Made by a program: the position numbers and the translations under genes. Positions 1 to 12,166 of a DNA stretch of 64,000 nucleotides are shown one piece after another. Under the pieces are notes generated by a model. It was not told the origin of the DNA and made no database searches. It saw nothing but the letters and a program-made list of their open reading frames with translations. Every line of letters begins with the position of its first letter. Position 1 is the first letter of the stretch. This stretch comes from Cladorhizidae sp. MBARI D1340-BT2 (Eukaryota > Porifera > Demospongiae > Poecilosclerida > Cladorhizidae), in NCBI GenBank assembly GCA_028752905.1, contig JAQNBH010000017.1, forward strand, positions 31,674,283-31,738,282, in the 5' to 3' direction.

Positions 1-124
1 CACATTTAATGCATAGGAAACAAAAAAGGACCAACAAGAACACCACTTTTCCATCTCAAGCTGTGGTACCTGTCACTATTCCTGGGTATCCTGCTTCAGT
101 CCATTGTGTCTCCTCCAAGCACTC

Positions 125-365
125 TGTGTCTGTGATTCTCGCCCAGCCCTCTGTGTCTGTCACAGAGCACTCTCTATCTGTGTCTCCCACCCAGCCCTCT
201 CTGTCTGTGTCTCCCACCCAGCCCTCTCTGTGTGCGTCTCCCACCCAGCCCTCTCGTGTGTGTCTCCCACCCAGCCCTCTCTGTGCGTGTCTCCCACCTA
301 GCCCTCTCTGTGTGTGTCTCCCAACCAGCCCTCTGTGTGTGTGTGTCTCCCACCCAGCCCTCAGG
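125..365. repeat. 27-28-bp minisatellite
   Basis: About eight copies of a unit with GTGTCTCCCACCCAGCCCTC and a TGTG-rich spacer. The open frames here come from the repeat. Confidence 0.9.
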
Positions 366-419
366 CCCTGTCAGTGTCTACACCTGCTACTGTCGGTTCT
401 GTTCTTTGCATATTCTTAG

Positions 420-3400
420 ATAGCTGTTAGTGTTCTGAGTCTAGCTGAGACTGTCCAACTAAGTTGTGTTCTGTCTTCATTGCTACTTATAAAACTTTGA
501 CTACATTATTGGAGATTAATTGTGTTACCTTTCAAAACTAGGCAACGATACATTACAATAGCCATTGCATAAAAACAGAGTTAATTGAGTTAAGCAAATT
601 TAATTTTTTTATATTTTATGTTGCAACTTCAGTATGCTATGAATTATATTTTTTATTTTTAAACAGTTTCAGTGTGCTTTAAGATTTCTGGTTTTAAAGG
701 CAATGTTTCAAACAAAATACTTCGGTTTCATCAGGGCAAATGTAATATTTTGATTATTCATTCTGTATGAAGAGAAAACAAGAATGAAAACAAAAATAAG
801 ATTTTATAATGATGTACAGACATATTATGCAAATGGTGAGCTCAAGCTTCTTCGATGACATTGACAGTTACACATAACAATGTGCCCTAGATCTTGGTGA
901 GTGAGCTTGTTAGTCAGCTTTTGCATGTTTTATTATGACCCTTATTATTATTAAATCTTAATCCCATCCATTCTCAATTTCTACTTTGGCCCTTGTAACC
1001 ACCAACACCAAATTTTGTGGAAACCGACTTCAGTGATGAAAATGGAAGGAATTCCTAGTTGAATAAGTGCTGCACATTCTACTTACATTTAAAGGATGGT
1101 GCCCCAATAGATATGTCGGTTGGATCTAGCCATTATTATGTCTCAGCTCTCATATATTTGCACATAAACTATACCCATCATTATCTCTCTGATATGTTAC
1201 TCTGTTGATATATATTCTAAGCATGAAGTCATTAATTACAATCATGCATTCCCTGCGAAATGCATTGCCAGTAAAAAGCCATTGCCCTGTATTCTACTTT
1301 CACTTTCCTGTTTGAAGACCAAACATTCTGTTGGGGAGCAAAATCAAAAGATAAATCTTCAGTATTTTATACAGCTGAGGATCACAGCGTAGTGTATAGA
1401 TTATAAAAGCATCTTTACTGGAGTATGGGTTGCACTGCAGTATAGACCCAGTGCAATAGCCCATAATAACTTACACCACCATCAGGTTTGATACTGCTAC
1501 TGGTGCTTTAGTTATGCTTTCTATTTTCCTGATTATGCTGGAGAGAGAGTTGATGAAAGAGTAGATAAATAGGCAATGAAAATGATAGTATAGACCTATA
1601 TATATGAATTAAGTTGAGAAGACAATACTGATGCTTGCCCTGCAGCAATATAGCTTCATCCACGTTGGAATGTATTCTTCTATTATCTCCTAGTCTTTAC
1701 ACAGAAAATAATTACACTACTACAAAAGTATGAAGTGCTATCAGAGATTGATGTGTGATTGGGTGAGAGTAATCTGTGTTTAGACTGCATATGACTAGAG
1801 AGTCAAGGTTGGGTAGGAGGGGTGAAACCACTTCTTCTATCAATGGCGGAGTATTATGGAAAAATATTCATCAATTATTACCAGAAGTTACCTGTACGCT
1901 TGCGTGGTCTATCAGTACACATGAGCACAAACAATGCAAACTCTGCTGGTTCCATCATAATTATTTCTTTTATAATCAAAACTACACAGGTTAACTTGTC
2001 AGCAAAGAAAGTTGCTCCAGGGAAGAGAGGTAGGGTATGTTTCACTGTTATTTAAGGCAGCTAGGGTGGGTCATTAGTAACCTCACCACATTGCATAATT
2101 TGACAGCTATCGTTGACAATGAAAAATATGCAAGAGCAAGTATACCCCTAAACAAAATGGCCTATGATTCCATGTGCCATACCATATTTCTGATACAGGT
2201 GGCTTCTCATAACATATGCCCCACAAAAACTTCATTGATTTGATGCCTAAGGAATCTCATGAAAATCTATAAGCATGTTTTTTGGCATGATGCCGCTAAT
2301 AAACAAACAGACACACAAACAAACCATGGTGACCTTCTTGGTAAATTAAAGATAGTGTGGGAATAGAGTTTACATATGTGCACTGCAATCTAACTAACAA
2401 TTAAATAAATGGTGGATTAAGAATTGCAGTAGAACTTTGTGCTACTTATGAAAGACAGATGAGAGCTGCAGTGTTTCTTCTTTGTAGTGATAGTGTAATG
2501 CATTGGTTAAGATCTTTTCCATGGCCAGTGATCCCCTCATGAGTCCTGTATGTGCTATAAGTTTTATGACCACTGGAATAATAAAATTACGAAGGATAAC
2601 AAATTAAACAAGAGATGATACACTGACACTTCCACCTTGTCATGCATAATTCAAGTGGATTCATATGTGCTCTCCCTAGTAGAACTTGGGAGTAGTGAAG
2701 GTCTCCCTAAGAGGTCTGCCTAACTCCAATACCAGAATCCGACTTGTTATTGGGTGGGATTGAACTTAGTTATGTTTATAACCACCATCCTGCTGTGAAT
2801 CCCAGTAGCTATGTTGGGAGAGCAGGTTAGTTACCCGGTGTACACATGGTCCTGTCCAACGGAATTCTCATTTTCATAGAGTCAGAGTTAATATGTTGTT
2901 GCTTTTGTCTTAAAGGTTACTTCAGTGTTTCTTGTAAGCAAGTGGGAGTGATAGTACACCCCTATTTGACATTCTCTAAGTCACCATCCACTCAAACCAA
3001 TAAGTTCATGAAGCACAGCCTTCCCTCAGACCCTTTTCTGGGAACACACTCTGCACAAGGGAGGAAACAAATAAAACCTTTCAAAATCCAGACCTTTATA
3101 TTAAAAAAAAATCCCTATGAGCCTACAGTTAGACGTAACCATAATAAACAGAGTGAAGATCCCCTACTTCCTCAACTAAAATCCTATATCCTAGTGGGCA
3201 AGTAGAGAAGTGCATTAATGGCCCATAACTACGGTGCCATTACTCCTCAAGGCATGCTCACTAACTGTTTTGTTTCTGTGAAGTCTAGAGCATCTAGCCG
3301 AAACAGTCATTGTTAGAGAAGCTTCCTTAGGCATAGGTGAAGTTTCATTTCGGCTTAACCACTCTCTTCATCAACACGTCATTCGAGCATGCACATGTTT

Positions 3401-3690
3401 GCTTAAATAGAAATGAACATCAGTAAGATGGAAATGATCATTAAGATCATTATTGAGCTGGTACTTCTTGAAAACTAACTACTCTTAGCTACTTCTCCAT
3501 ATTACAATCCAATCTGATGATATCAATAATTTACAGATCAGTGTATAGTGTTATCTTTGAGTCTGGACACTAAAGCCTGACAACTATATACAATGGAGCG
3601 CTTGAGATAGACGAGAGAAAACTATAGCATTGCATTAGGCACGATCAAAAGAAAGAAATCTTCAATCCAGATCTCCACAAAGGGAGTTAT
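420..3690. other. Unassigned non-coding DNA
   Basis: AT-rich sequence with no recognisable gene, RNA or transposon motif. The longest open frame (2846-3205) has no recognisable domain and is probably chance. Confidence 0.6.
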
Positions 3691-5720
3691 CAGAGCCTAA
3701 TGTTTCTGGCCCTGGACCTTCCTTTTTGAAGGCCAACCCCAGACCATGCTAATAAGGCCCTTCTGGCTCTGGTGAAGATTGTCAACCTTCTAATGCGCTG
3801 GCTATCCCACCTGAAGTTGTGCCTCACCTATGTGGAGTCATCCTTTATGCCTATAAGAAGGAAAGTGGTGGGCTTCGTCTGATCGTTGTTGGGGAGGTTT
3901 TGTCGCCCAAACTCTAAATACATCTCACGTGCCGGGCAGTCTACGGCCATCAGCATACTGACACCAACCAAAGTGGGCGTTGGAGTACCTGTGAGCTGTA
4001 AAACCCTTGTCCACTTAATGGCTAGTGGTCAGGTGGAGTCCAACATCCACACCTGAGAAAAAATGGACCTTACTCCTGGACTTTTCCAATGCGTGTGGAC
4101 CATGAAAATTGTTCCAGGAAGTGAGGTCCAGCATTCCCTCCATGTCGGCATGGCTCGAGATGTATTATGGAGGCTAACCAACCTTTACCTTGGTGACCAC
4201 AACATCTACAGTTGCTGTGGAGTCCAGCAGGGTGACACTTTAGGTCCTTTAGGCTTTTCCTTGGCCCTCAACCCCATTGTTGAACCATGTACCCGACCTC
4301 CAAATCAATGCCTGTTGTTTTGACAATGGAATGCTTTGTAGAAATGCCCAGGACCTTTGTGCTGCCCTAGCTATCATTGAGGAAGATGGATAACACCATG
4401 GACTTAAAGCTGAATAGGGTTAAGTCTCTACTCTACATTCAAGAAGAAGCTGCACCTCTTCCCAACCTTTTACCTGGTGACATCCAACTATCAACAGATT
4501 AATTCAATCTCCTGGGTTCTCCCGTCGGCCCGCCTTCCTATTGCGAGAATATCGTTCTCCTTTGGGTGAGGAAAGTGCAGTCTTCCAGATGTAGTGTACG
4601 CTCATTCACTCTTGTTTACCCCTCCCCAAAGTGACCTTCAACCTCCGTACCACCATCCAAAGCCATCACTGAGCCCTTTGACAATGCCATGAGTGAAGCC
4701 CTTGAGAGTCTTGTCAGACTGGGCCTTGCCGAAGGTGTCCCTCCTCAGCTACCTTGGAGGTAACGTTATGAAGGCCTCCCTTCATGTCCCCAGCTGCATT
4801 GAAGATCCCTGTTCCAATCTAGCTCCCTCATAACTAAGATACTGATGCCTTCCATCTCTTAGTCCCCACTTTGGATGACCTGTCTCAGTCTGCGTGTAAA
4901 CCAGCACTTGAGGATATCTCCCTCTGGCAGTGATCCCTCTCTCACACCATTGATCTGGCTTTCTTTGACAAACTTTTGGATAGGGCACAGGACTCGTGAT
5001 CTAGGTCCTTGGCTCTCTCCACTTCCATTCCCCATTCTGGAGATTGGTTAAATGTAGTCCCTTGCCAAGTCCTTGATCTCCATCTCCATGACTTGGTGTT
5101 CCATCTGTGCCTCCAATACTGGCTAGGGGTGCCGATGGTGGAGGAGAATATACTATACCCCACATGTCAAGTTATGGCTAACTCCCTTGTTAACCACCAA
5201 GTTGGGTGTAGGGTAATGGGGACCAGATCCTCAGGCATGACTCCATGGATTTTTATTAGCCTAGCTGCTAGCCAGTCAGTTGCATTGGTGCCCCAGAAGA
5301 TAACATCTGCCCTGATTCCTGGTTCCTGCAGCCTCCCAGCTGATGTATATCTCCCTATCTGGAAGAGAAAGGTTTACCAGTAGTTTTGGATATCACTGTG
5401 ATATCTACTCTGCAGAGGTGAACCCTAGAAGGGTCGGCCATTAACCAGGGTCTTGCTCTCTCTGTTAGCCATTATGAGAAAATGATTGCTGATGCCAAAG
5501 CCTGTCATTCAGGTTGGGTGTCCCTTACTCCAATGATAATTAAATCCCTGGGGGGGCTGGGCAGGCTACCGAGGCTACCGAAGTCATCAGGACTGTTGCA
5601 GGGTAAGAAGTTAGGCATTCCACCATCTGAAACAACTCTGCACCTGTTTCAGAGATCAGCCATAACCCTATGGCGGCATGGGAACTCATCTCTCTGGATG
5701 AACCGGCACCCTACCTGAAC
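3690..5720 (+). pseudogene. Relic of a non-LTR retrotransposon reverse transcriptase
   Basis: Fragments in shifting frames follow the order of an invertebrate non-LTR RT family. FMPIRRKVVGF and GVGVPVSCKTLVH come first, then the strand/turn motif GVQQGDTLGPLGFSLALNP near 4.22-4.28 kb. The C-terminal region has LHLHDLVFHLCLQYWLG and LIPGSCSLPADVYLPIWKR near 5.1-5.37 kb, and LHLFQRSAITLWR near 5.64 kb. The YLDD region reads CFDNGML, so the catalytic motif is lost. There are stops and frameshifts throughout. The assignment is from memory of the protein family. Confidence 0.65.
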
Positions 5721-6659
5721 TCCTAATGTTGATGGGATCATCTAACTTTTGATACATGCATATTTTTAAATTGAGCATATATATAAGACAACTGTGTTTA
5801 AAAGGTTTTAATTAAAATATATTCCACTCTACGTTTACTGTAAAAAAACGAGACACCCATCTTAAATAATGCAGACTTATTAACTCAATGCATTTGAGCA
5901 TGCACACTAAATCCCTGTTATTTGGTGGTAACGCATTAATGCATTTTAGCTTCTTTTTATAAGTAACTGGCATTTCCCCTCTTCATTTAACTTTTTACCT
6001 TTTTACAATGAAATAGAATCCTTTGCAGGAGTTACCTTTGGATTAAATTTTATTTTGCTGGAGTACTTGGAGATGCCAAGTGACCACTCTGATAATGATT
6101 TCTAGGCAATCTGCAGGGCATATTTTCAGAAAACATGAGCAGCGGACGCTTCACTTGATATTTCGGTCTATAAACCAGTAGCCCAGTGGCAGTGGAGGTT
6201 CTTTGACCTTCCAAAGAACAAACTGCTTCCCTCAACAGCTTTCAGTTCCCCTTGCAGTTGTCAAGCCACTCTCCCACACACACTTCTCAGCTTCTACTCC
6301 AATTCAATCCGCTAGATTTGTTTCTGATTTCACAGGTTATTCAATCATTAACATTAACATCCATTTGAAGAGCTGGCGTTTACAGAGTTACCTTGTTCAG
6401 AACTAATTCACTTTCATTTGAAGACAAGATGAAAATTTTCATAATAGCAGTTGTTCATCATATCTATTATAGCTTCCAATGAATTTCAGTTGCAATTTAG
6501 ATACAGCTACATTAGCAAAACTAACTAGACAACACTGAACTATGAACCCCTCCCCTCGCACACACGATTAGCGACCATTACCCAGTATGTGGTTAGTTGC
6601 ACTTAACATTGTTTTATGATGACAACTATTTTAATCGAGTTTCATTGATGAGCAAATGG
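5721..6659. other. Unassigned non-coding DNA between two retroelement relics
   Basis: I see nothing beyond short chance frames. Part may be untranslated or terminal sequence of the plus-strand gag element. Confidence 0.5.
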
Positions 6660-7557
6660 GCCTCAAGCCTTATTATCTATGTTAAGTGCAACTCGCTGAA
6701 ATGCCTAAGAACCGATTGCCTCGATCACAAAGCAAGAGACGGCCACGAAAGGAGGCTACCCCATCTAGAGAGCACCACTATGTGGACTTGAGATGCCGAC
6801 ATTCCAGTGCCCAATAGAGGACTGTGAGTATGCAACACCAGACGTCGAACCGGTGCTTGCAGCCACGATGCTAACGATCCATGCCACTATCCACGGTGGG
6901 CCAGCACAGGCGGCCAGGATCGAGAAGATAAAGAGACCCGAAATTACGTCATCGGGCACAAACGAGGACTGGCAGTATCTTAGAACGAGATGAGAAGACT
7001 ATGTCAGGGCCACCAGGGTGCGAGGACCTGACCTCATCATGCAGCTGTTAGAATGTTGTGACGGGCAGCTGCGGATTCAGAGTTGTTAACTACTTATTTT
7101 GGGTTACAATTTGATAGTTTAACTTCAATTATGTTGGTAGTAATAACTAGGAGGACCTCACCAGGAATACAGGGGGGACCCTAGCAGACAAAACGAAGGA
7201 GGAAGTCTTCGAGGCGATAAAGGGGCTAGCAATGAGAGAGGAGAACGCCATGGTAGCACGAGTGGCCCTGCACAACATGAAGCAGGATCGTGACGAGCCC
7301 ATCCGTGCCTATAGGGCCCGACTCAGGGGCCAAGCGGGTGTGTGCAAATACACGCTCTCTTGCCCAGGATGTAACCACGACGTACACTACGCGGAGGCCA
7401 TACTAAGAGATGTGCTGTGCAGAGGCCTAGCAGATAACGAAATCCAGATGGACCTGCTAGGTGACAGTAACCAAGATATGACCCTGGAACAGGTCCTCAG
7501 GTTCGTAGAGGCGAAGGAAGTGGCCTCACAACCAATACTCTTCTCGAGTCCATTTGA
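6660..7557 (+). pseudogene. Plus-strand gag-like relic of a second retroelement
   Basis: A C2H2-like segment (FQCPIEDCEYA...TIHATIH, from 6793) is followed by EDWQYL. After frame changes and a stretch of about 70 bp that interrupts the frame near 7.08-7.15 kb, the segment REENAMVARVALHNMKQDRD...RLRGQAGVCKYTL...CNHDVHYAEAILRDVLCRGL...VLRFVEAKEV follows. I recognise this as a gag-type protein common in invertebrate retroelements, with a Cys/His cluster in the middle. It stops at 7557, where the truncated 3' LTR of the minus-strand element begins. Confidence 0.6.
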
Positions 7558-7603
7558 CTGCAGGTTCTGTTGGGGCGTGGCTGCAACACCTCCCCCTCCC
7601 TTG
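7558..7603 (-). repeat. Polypurine tract and truncated 3' LTR
   Basis: On the minus strand, AAGGGAGGGGGAGG runs straight into TGTTGCAGCCACGCCCCAAC. That is the LTR start with one base different from the 5' copy. Homology stops after 31 bases and the sequence continues into an oppositely oriented gag relic, so most of the 3' LTR has been deleted. Confidence 0.8.
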
Positions 7604-8134
7604 CCAACTCCTTGTCACTCCTTGCCAAAGGCGGGGGCTCCTCCAGGGTCTCTGTCATCCTCCACTCTTGCCTGGATAGTCCATCGGCATTTTGATGGGT
7701 CACTCCTGCCCGGTATACAATATCGAAGTCGTATGTCTGTAGTGCGAGCGCCCATCTTGTCACCCTGAAGTGACCCCCCACTATGTGCACTGCGAAGTGG
7801 TCGATTGCCTTGTAGACTGCCAAGCATTCCAGCTCAGTGGCCGCATAGTTGGTTTCTGCCGGTAGAAGGCGTTTGGAAAAATAGCTCTCCACTCCATCTC
7901 GAATAGCTGATAGCACTGCTCCAATCCCTAGTTGGGAAGCATTTGTGTGCAACACCAAGTCGTCTCCCTCTTGCGGTAACCGAACACAGAGAAGAGATCA
8001 AATAAGTGAAGCACTACACATATTGTCTCCCATTTCAGGTTATTGGGGGCCACCTTTCGTAGGGCGTGATATAATGGCCCAGCCCTCCCGGCATAGTCTG
8101 GGACAAATCTCCGGTAATACCCAGTGGTGCCCAA
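7589..8134 (-). pseudogene. RT connection and RNase H domain
   Basis: Two overlapping frames carry this part. GTTGYYRRFVPDYAGRAGPL (8134 downwards) is the usual end of Ty3-type RT. LHTNASQLGIGAVLS...LPAETNYAATELECLAVYKAI, then FDIVYRAGVTHQNADGLSR (from 7958) is RNase H. The usual first Asp of TDAS is Asn here. About 20 residues between the two parts are lost or scrambled near 7.96-8.03 kb. Confidence 0.85.
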
Positions 8135-8300
8135 GAATGATTTAAGACCTGTTTTGGTACTAGGTCGTCTATAGTCCTGGATAGCTTTGGTGCGGGCTTC
8201 TGGTATGCTTAGCTTCTCCAGCCCAACTTCATACCCAAGGTAAGTGAGGGTGTGAGCACCCCACTGGCATTTAGCAGGGTTCGCAGTTAAACCGGCCTTT

Positions 8301-9320
8301 CTACACAGCCTTTATATGTGCTACATGCTCCTCCCACGATGATGAATAAATCAGGACATCATCTATGTAAGCACTGCTGAATTCGGTTTGGCCGGCCAGC
8401 GCAGCATCCATGCACCGCTGGAACATAGCTGGCGCGTTCTTAAGCCCGAAGGGCATTCTCTGGAATGCGAACTTGCCCCAGGGTGTGCAGAATGCAGTCT
8501 TCCTTTTGCTCTCTTCTAGCATGGGAATTTGGTAGAACCCCTTTTTGAGGTCCAACTTGGAGAGCCACCGGGCCCCTGCTACTGAATCTAACAAGTCATC
8601 CACCCGGGGTATGTGGTAAGGGTCGCTAACTGTGGCTTTGTTTAATTTCCTGTAGTCAATGCACAGGCGCAGTGATCCATCTGTCTTAAGGATCGGCACC
8701 ATGGGTGCTGACCACGGGCAGGTAATCAGGGTGATAATTTCATCGTCCAGCAATTTCTTAATTTCACCATGTAACTCGCTCTTCCAGTTGGGGGGTGTCC
8801 TATAGGGGTAGGCCTGCACTGGGGGTGACTGCCGTGTGTCAATTTCGTGTTCTGTCCCTATTGTCTGGCCTAATCTTTCACAAACGACATCCCCAAATTC
8901 CTGTAACAGCTTTCCCAATTCTAACTTCTGAGCCTCTGACATGCCCGACTGCCCCAAAGCCACCCTGCCTGGGGGTTCCTCACTACCCGCACTGTCTTTA
9001 CCCACTGCCACTCTAAACATATTGGCTGAGGGAGTGCACCACGGTTTGAGTCTGTTAATGTGGATATTCTGGGACCGTGACTTGGTGTGTGGCACAGCTA
9101 TCTTATCAACTGTCCTAGAAATAGCACCCTTGACCTCGTATGGGCCATCCCAAATGCTATCTAGTTTTCCTGCCAATGAACGTGTGTGTAACAAAACCAT
9201 GTCACCTGGTTTGAAGGACCTATCTTTTGACTTCTTGTCATAGTAGAGTTTGGACTTCCCCTTGTACTCTCCCTCATTTCGGTTAGCTTTCGCGTACAAC
9301 CTGGTTAGAGTCTCCCTCAA
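8301..9320 (-). pseudogene. Integrase C-terminus fused to reverse transcriptase
   Basis: This 339-codon open frame starts with the integrase tail (YYDKKSKDRSFKPGDMVLL, then SQNIHINRLKPW). It passes through a spacer into RT: SAPMVPILKTDGSLRLCIDY, LDLKKGFYQIPM, RMPFGLKNAPAMFQRCMD and the catalytic YIDDVLIYS near the end. Having both domains in one frame in this order proves that integrase precedes RT in this element. Confidence 0.92.
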
Positions 9321-9378
9321 CTCGACAACCCACTGGACTGTGTTTGTAAAGCTTAGTTCGCCCTTGATCCACCCTTCC

Positions 9379-9789
9379 TTAATGGCCTCTAAAGGCCCGC
9401 CTCATCGGATAACCGTGGACCAGCTCAAACGGGGAGAATCCAGTCGCAGTGTGTGGCGTGCCCCTGTAGCACATGAGACAGAATTTGAGTAAGCTATCCC
9501 ATTCTCTACCCACACCACTCAATTTCCTTAGCATTCCCTTCAGGGATCCGTGCCAACGTTCCAGTATACCGTTTGTCTGCGGGTGGTATGCAGTAGTTTT
9601 CAACTTTGTAATTCCCAGGGTCTCACACACCTGCTTTGCTAAAAGGCCTGTAAATACGCTGCCTGGGTCGGACAGCAGCTCATTAGGGATGCCCGTGTGC
9701 GACATAACTTCCGCCAGGCCCTCCGCCACTGTTTCAGCATCTACCCGCTTGAGCGGTATCGCATAGGGAAATCTAGTACCCACACACAT
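9379..9789 (-). pseudogene. Integrase catalytic core
   Basis: The second catalytic aspartate is in LLSDPGSVFTG and the glutamate is in TAYHPQTNGILERWHGSLK. These are textbook Ty3/retroviral-type integrase core motifs. The segment continues through CYRGTPHTATGFSPFELVHG. The frame breaks near 9.38 kb before the C-terminal domain. Confidence 0.9.
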
Positions 9790-9800
9790 GTAGGATGTAT

Positions 9801-10127
9801 TTATGTCCTACCTTGGTGCGGTTTAGGGGGCCCGACTAAATCACATGCGAGCCTACTATATGGGGTAGAGATGATTGGCGTCTCTACCATAGGGACCCGA
9901 GGTTGTAAGACCCTCCCAGCTCTTTGACAGTCTGGGCAGGCCGCGCAGTAACGCTTGACATCCCGGCGCAGGCCCAGCCATGTGAAATGCTGCAACAAGC
10001 ACTCAATCATTTTCTTGTGGGAGTAATGCCCGCCTACCAGACCCTTGTGGGCCACTTCCAAGATTTCTCTTCTTCTGGAAGTTGGGAGTTGGGAGGGGCT
10101 AGTCGCCCGCCACCTTACCATCCTCAC
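9801..10127 (-). pseudogene. Integrase zinc-binding domain and first catalytic Asp
   Basis: The HHCC zinc-binding module is visible (HKGLVGGHYSHKKM, then CAACPDCQRAG), followed by RLACDLVGPP with the first catalytic aspartate. The frame ends at 9801 and the core resumes in another frame at 9789, so the gene is broken here. Confidence 0.88.
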
Positions 10128-10281
10128 TCAGCCCTGAAAGACTATCTGCCTCGACCGTTCCTGCCAAAGCTATTTCTTTCTTCCACAACATCCTCTTCCT
10201 TTTCTGCCTCATCACCTGCTTCATCATTGACCTTGTTACACAACTTTTTCTTCTCCTCTACTATACTTCCGGCCCCTGTTC

Positions 10282-11379
10282 CTACCCCTTTCTTGGGTCT
10301 AGTATACTGGGGCTACCACCCATGGCACCACCGTCAGCCTCAGCACTGGCATTCATAATCGGGGTCACTGGTGTGCTAGGGGTGGCGGCTAATACTGGAG
10401 TGACCACAGAGGGGGGCTTAGGCTGTGCACCATCCCTGGCATCAGCTGCTCTATCCTCATCCCGTTCCCGGGTCTGGTCTTCTGCTTGGGCCCTGGTAAC
10501 TGCCCTCACCTCTACGGCTACGGGGTCAACAACAGTTGGCTTCTCGCACTGCAACAGGGCCCTGGTCTTAGGGTGATCCTTCCCCAATAACCCTTCCGCT
10601 GCTTCATCCCTCAAAACAATGATAGTTAGGGGCTCAGTCTGCCCGTCCACTGATACCCCAACCCTGGATTCTTTAAGCCGTGTCCTAGACCCGTCTGCTA
10701 GGGTAACCACTACCTCCCTGCCCGTGTACTGGGAAGGTGTAATATGTCTCCCGGGCACCGCTGTCATAGTGGCACCCGTGTCCAATACCATTGAGCATTC
10801 TTGCCCATTGATTACTGCCCTAATTGTCCCTTCTGCCCCTTCTGAATCTAGGGATTTGATCCTTCCCATCTTTACCTTAGCTTCAGGGCATTCGCTTTTG
10901 TAATGGCCTACTTTCTGGCAATTAAAGCATACAATTGAGCTTTTGTCAGGCTTTCCATTGTACCCTTGCTTACCACCCCACCGGGTACCCCTTTGACTGC
11001 CCCACCCCTGCCCAGAAGGCCTACCACCACTTCCGCCCCCACTACTCGGTGGCTCACCCTCTCTCCTGGGTTGCGTGGTATGGTCCTTTCCTCCTGGGTT
11101 CCAACCGTCCTTGGGGGGGCCGCTGTCACGTCTCCTCCAGCCATTCTGCTGACTTGGTGTGGGGTCTGGCCGGAGCATCCTCTTCTTCGCGAAGAAGTCC
11201 TTAGACCTCCACAGGCGCTGGAGAGTCTGGATCTGCTGTGAAGTGGTGTCATCTCTGTAATTCTCCATCATAATCAGAGTCTCCTCGGAGAAGAGATGGA
11301 CTAGGAATCCCTTGAAGAGTTCCCCAGCAGCAGCTTCAGGTGATGTCAGGCCAGACTTAATCCTGTTCACCGCTCTCAC
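10282..11379 (-). pseudogene. gag C-terminus (zinc knuckle) and protease of the Gmr1-like element
   Basis: This is a 365-codon open frame. The capsid end (EAAAGELFKGFLVHLF) is followed by an Arg/Gly-rich linker and the CCHC zinc knuckle CFNCQKVGHYKSEC near 10.90 kb. An aspartic protease with the active site LDTGATMTAVPG follows near 10.78 kb. The end is acidic and threonine-rich. It is offset by a frameshift from the preceding gag frame at 11.38 kb. Confidence 0.85.
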
Positions 11380-12145
11380 TTTAGTACTGGTTCCGGTCCA
11401 TCGTCCATGTTAATCTTGGCCAACCAGATGGTCCGTCTGGACTGGTCCAGAGTTGCACCCATAGCCTCAAGCAGAGCAGGTTTGACCTCATGATAAGGTG
11501 CTCCTAGTTCCATCGCTAGCTCCTGGTAGGCGGTCAATGCCCTACCCGTGAGCTGTCTCCTGAGGACGCCCATCCATTCATCCTCTGGGACGAGGGCTTC
11601 TGCTACTATTGCCTCAAAGTTCTCCAGATATGCTTCAGGGTCGGTGCTGTTTTCCCAGGTCTTAAGCTGTTGGCATGCTGACACTTTCCTTCTTTCACGT
11701 AACTCTGCTTGATGTTGGGCATCTCTCCGCTCCGTTCTTTCATTGTCTAGCTCCTGGCGAATCTGGTCCAACCGCGCACGTTCCAATTGTTTCGTTTCCT
11801 CATCTTGGCGCCTTCCTTTTTTCTTTTTCTCCTCAGCATCATATCTATCTTGTTCCTTCTGCCTTTCCATGGCCAGTCGCTCTTGTTCTCGTCTATCTCT
11901 GTCGAGCCGATCCCGCTCGTCCTTCTCCATGAGAAATTTGAGGAGGAGTGTCAACTCCGATGTTTGGCTCTCAAGAACTGGACGTAGTGTGGTTGTGTGG
12001 TCTTCCGAATGCACTGTTGAGGACTCCCTGGTTGTGTCCAAAATGTTGTCCGAGCTGGTGCCTTCCTGCTGGCATAACAGGCTCTCCTTTCTCCTTCTGG
12101 AGGGTCTGCCGTCTTGGCCGCGGTCTTTGTATTCCTCTTGGACAT
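11376..12145 (-). pseudogene. gag N-terminal part of the Gmr1-like element
   Basis: The first ATG after the primer binding site is at 12145 (MSKRNTKT). The long open frame that continues to 11376 is one frame over, so a frameshift lies between. It encodes a highly charged coiled-coil stretch (ERDRLDRDRREQERLAMERQ) and then a capsid-like segment (ENSTDPEAYLENFEAIV, LTGRALTAYQELA). This resembles retrotransposon gag capsid domains that contain a WxxD...F pattern. Gag would form the cytoplasmic particle that packages the element's RNA. Confidence 0.75.
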
Positions 12146-12150
12146 GGCAA

Positions 12151-12164
12151 CACCGCTGCCACCA
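12151..12164 (-). promoter_or_regulatory. Primer binding site of the LTR element
   Basis: TGGTGGCAGCGGTG begins two bases inside the LTR end and starts with TGG, as expected for pairing with a tRNA 3' CCA end. The matching tRNA cannot be named without a tRNA set from the host. Confidence 0.65.
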
Positions 12165-12166
12165 GA

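Noticed and set aside
2846..3205. 119-codon plus-strand frame as a gene
   Set aside because: No recognisable motif, no splice or neighbour support, and composition like chance AT-rich sequence.
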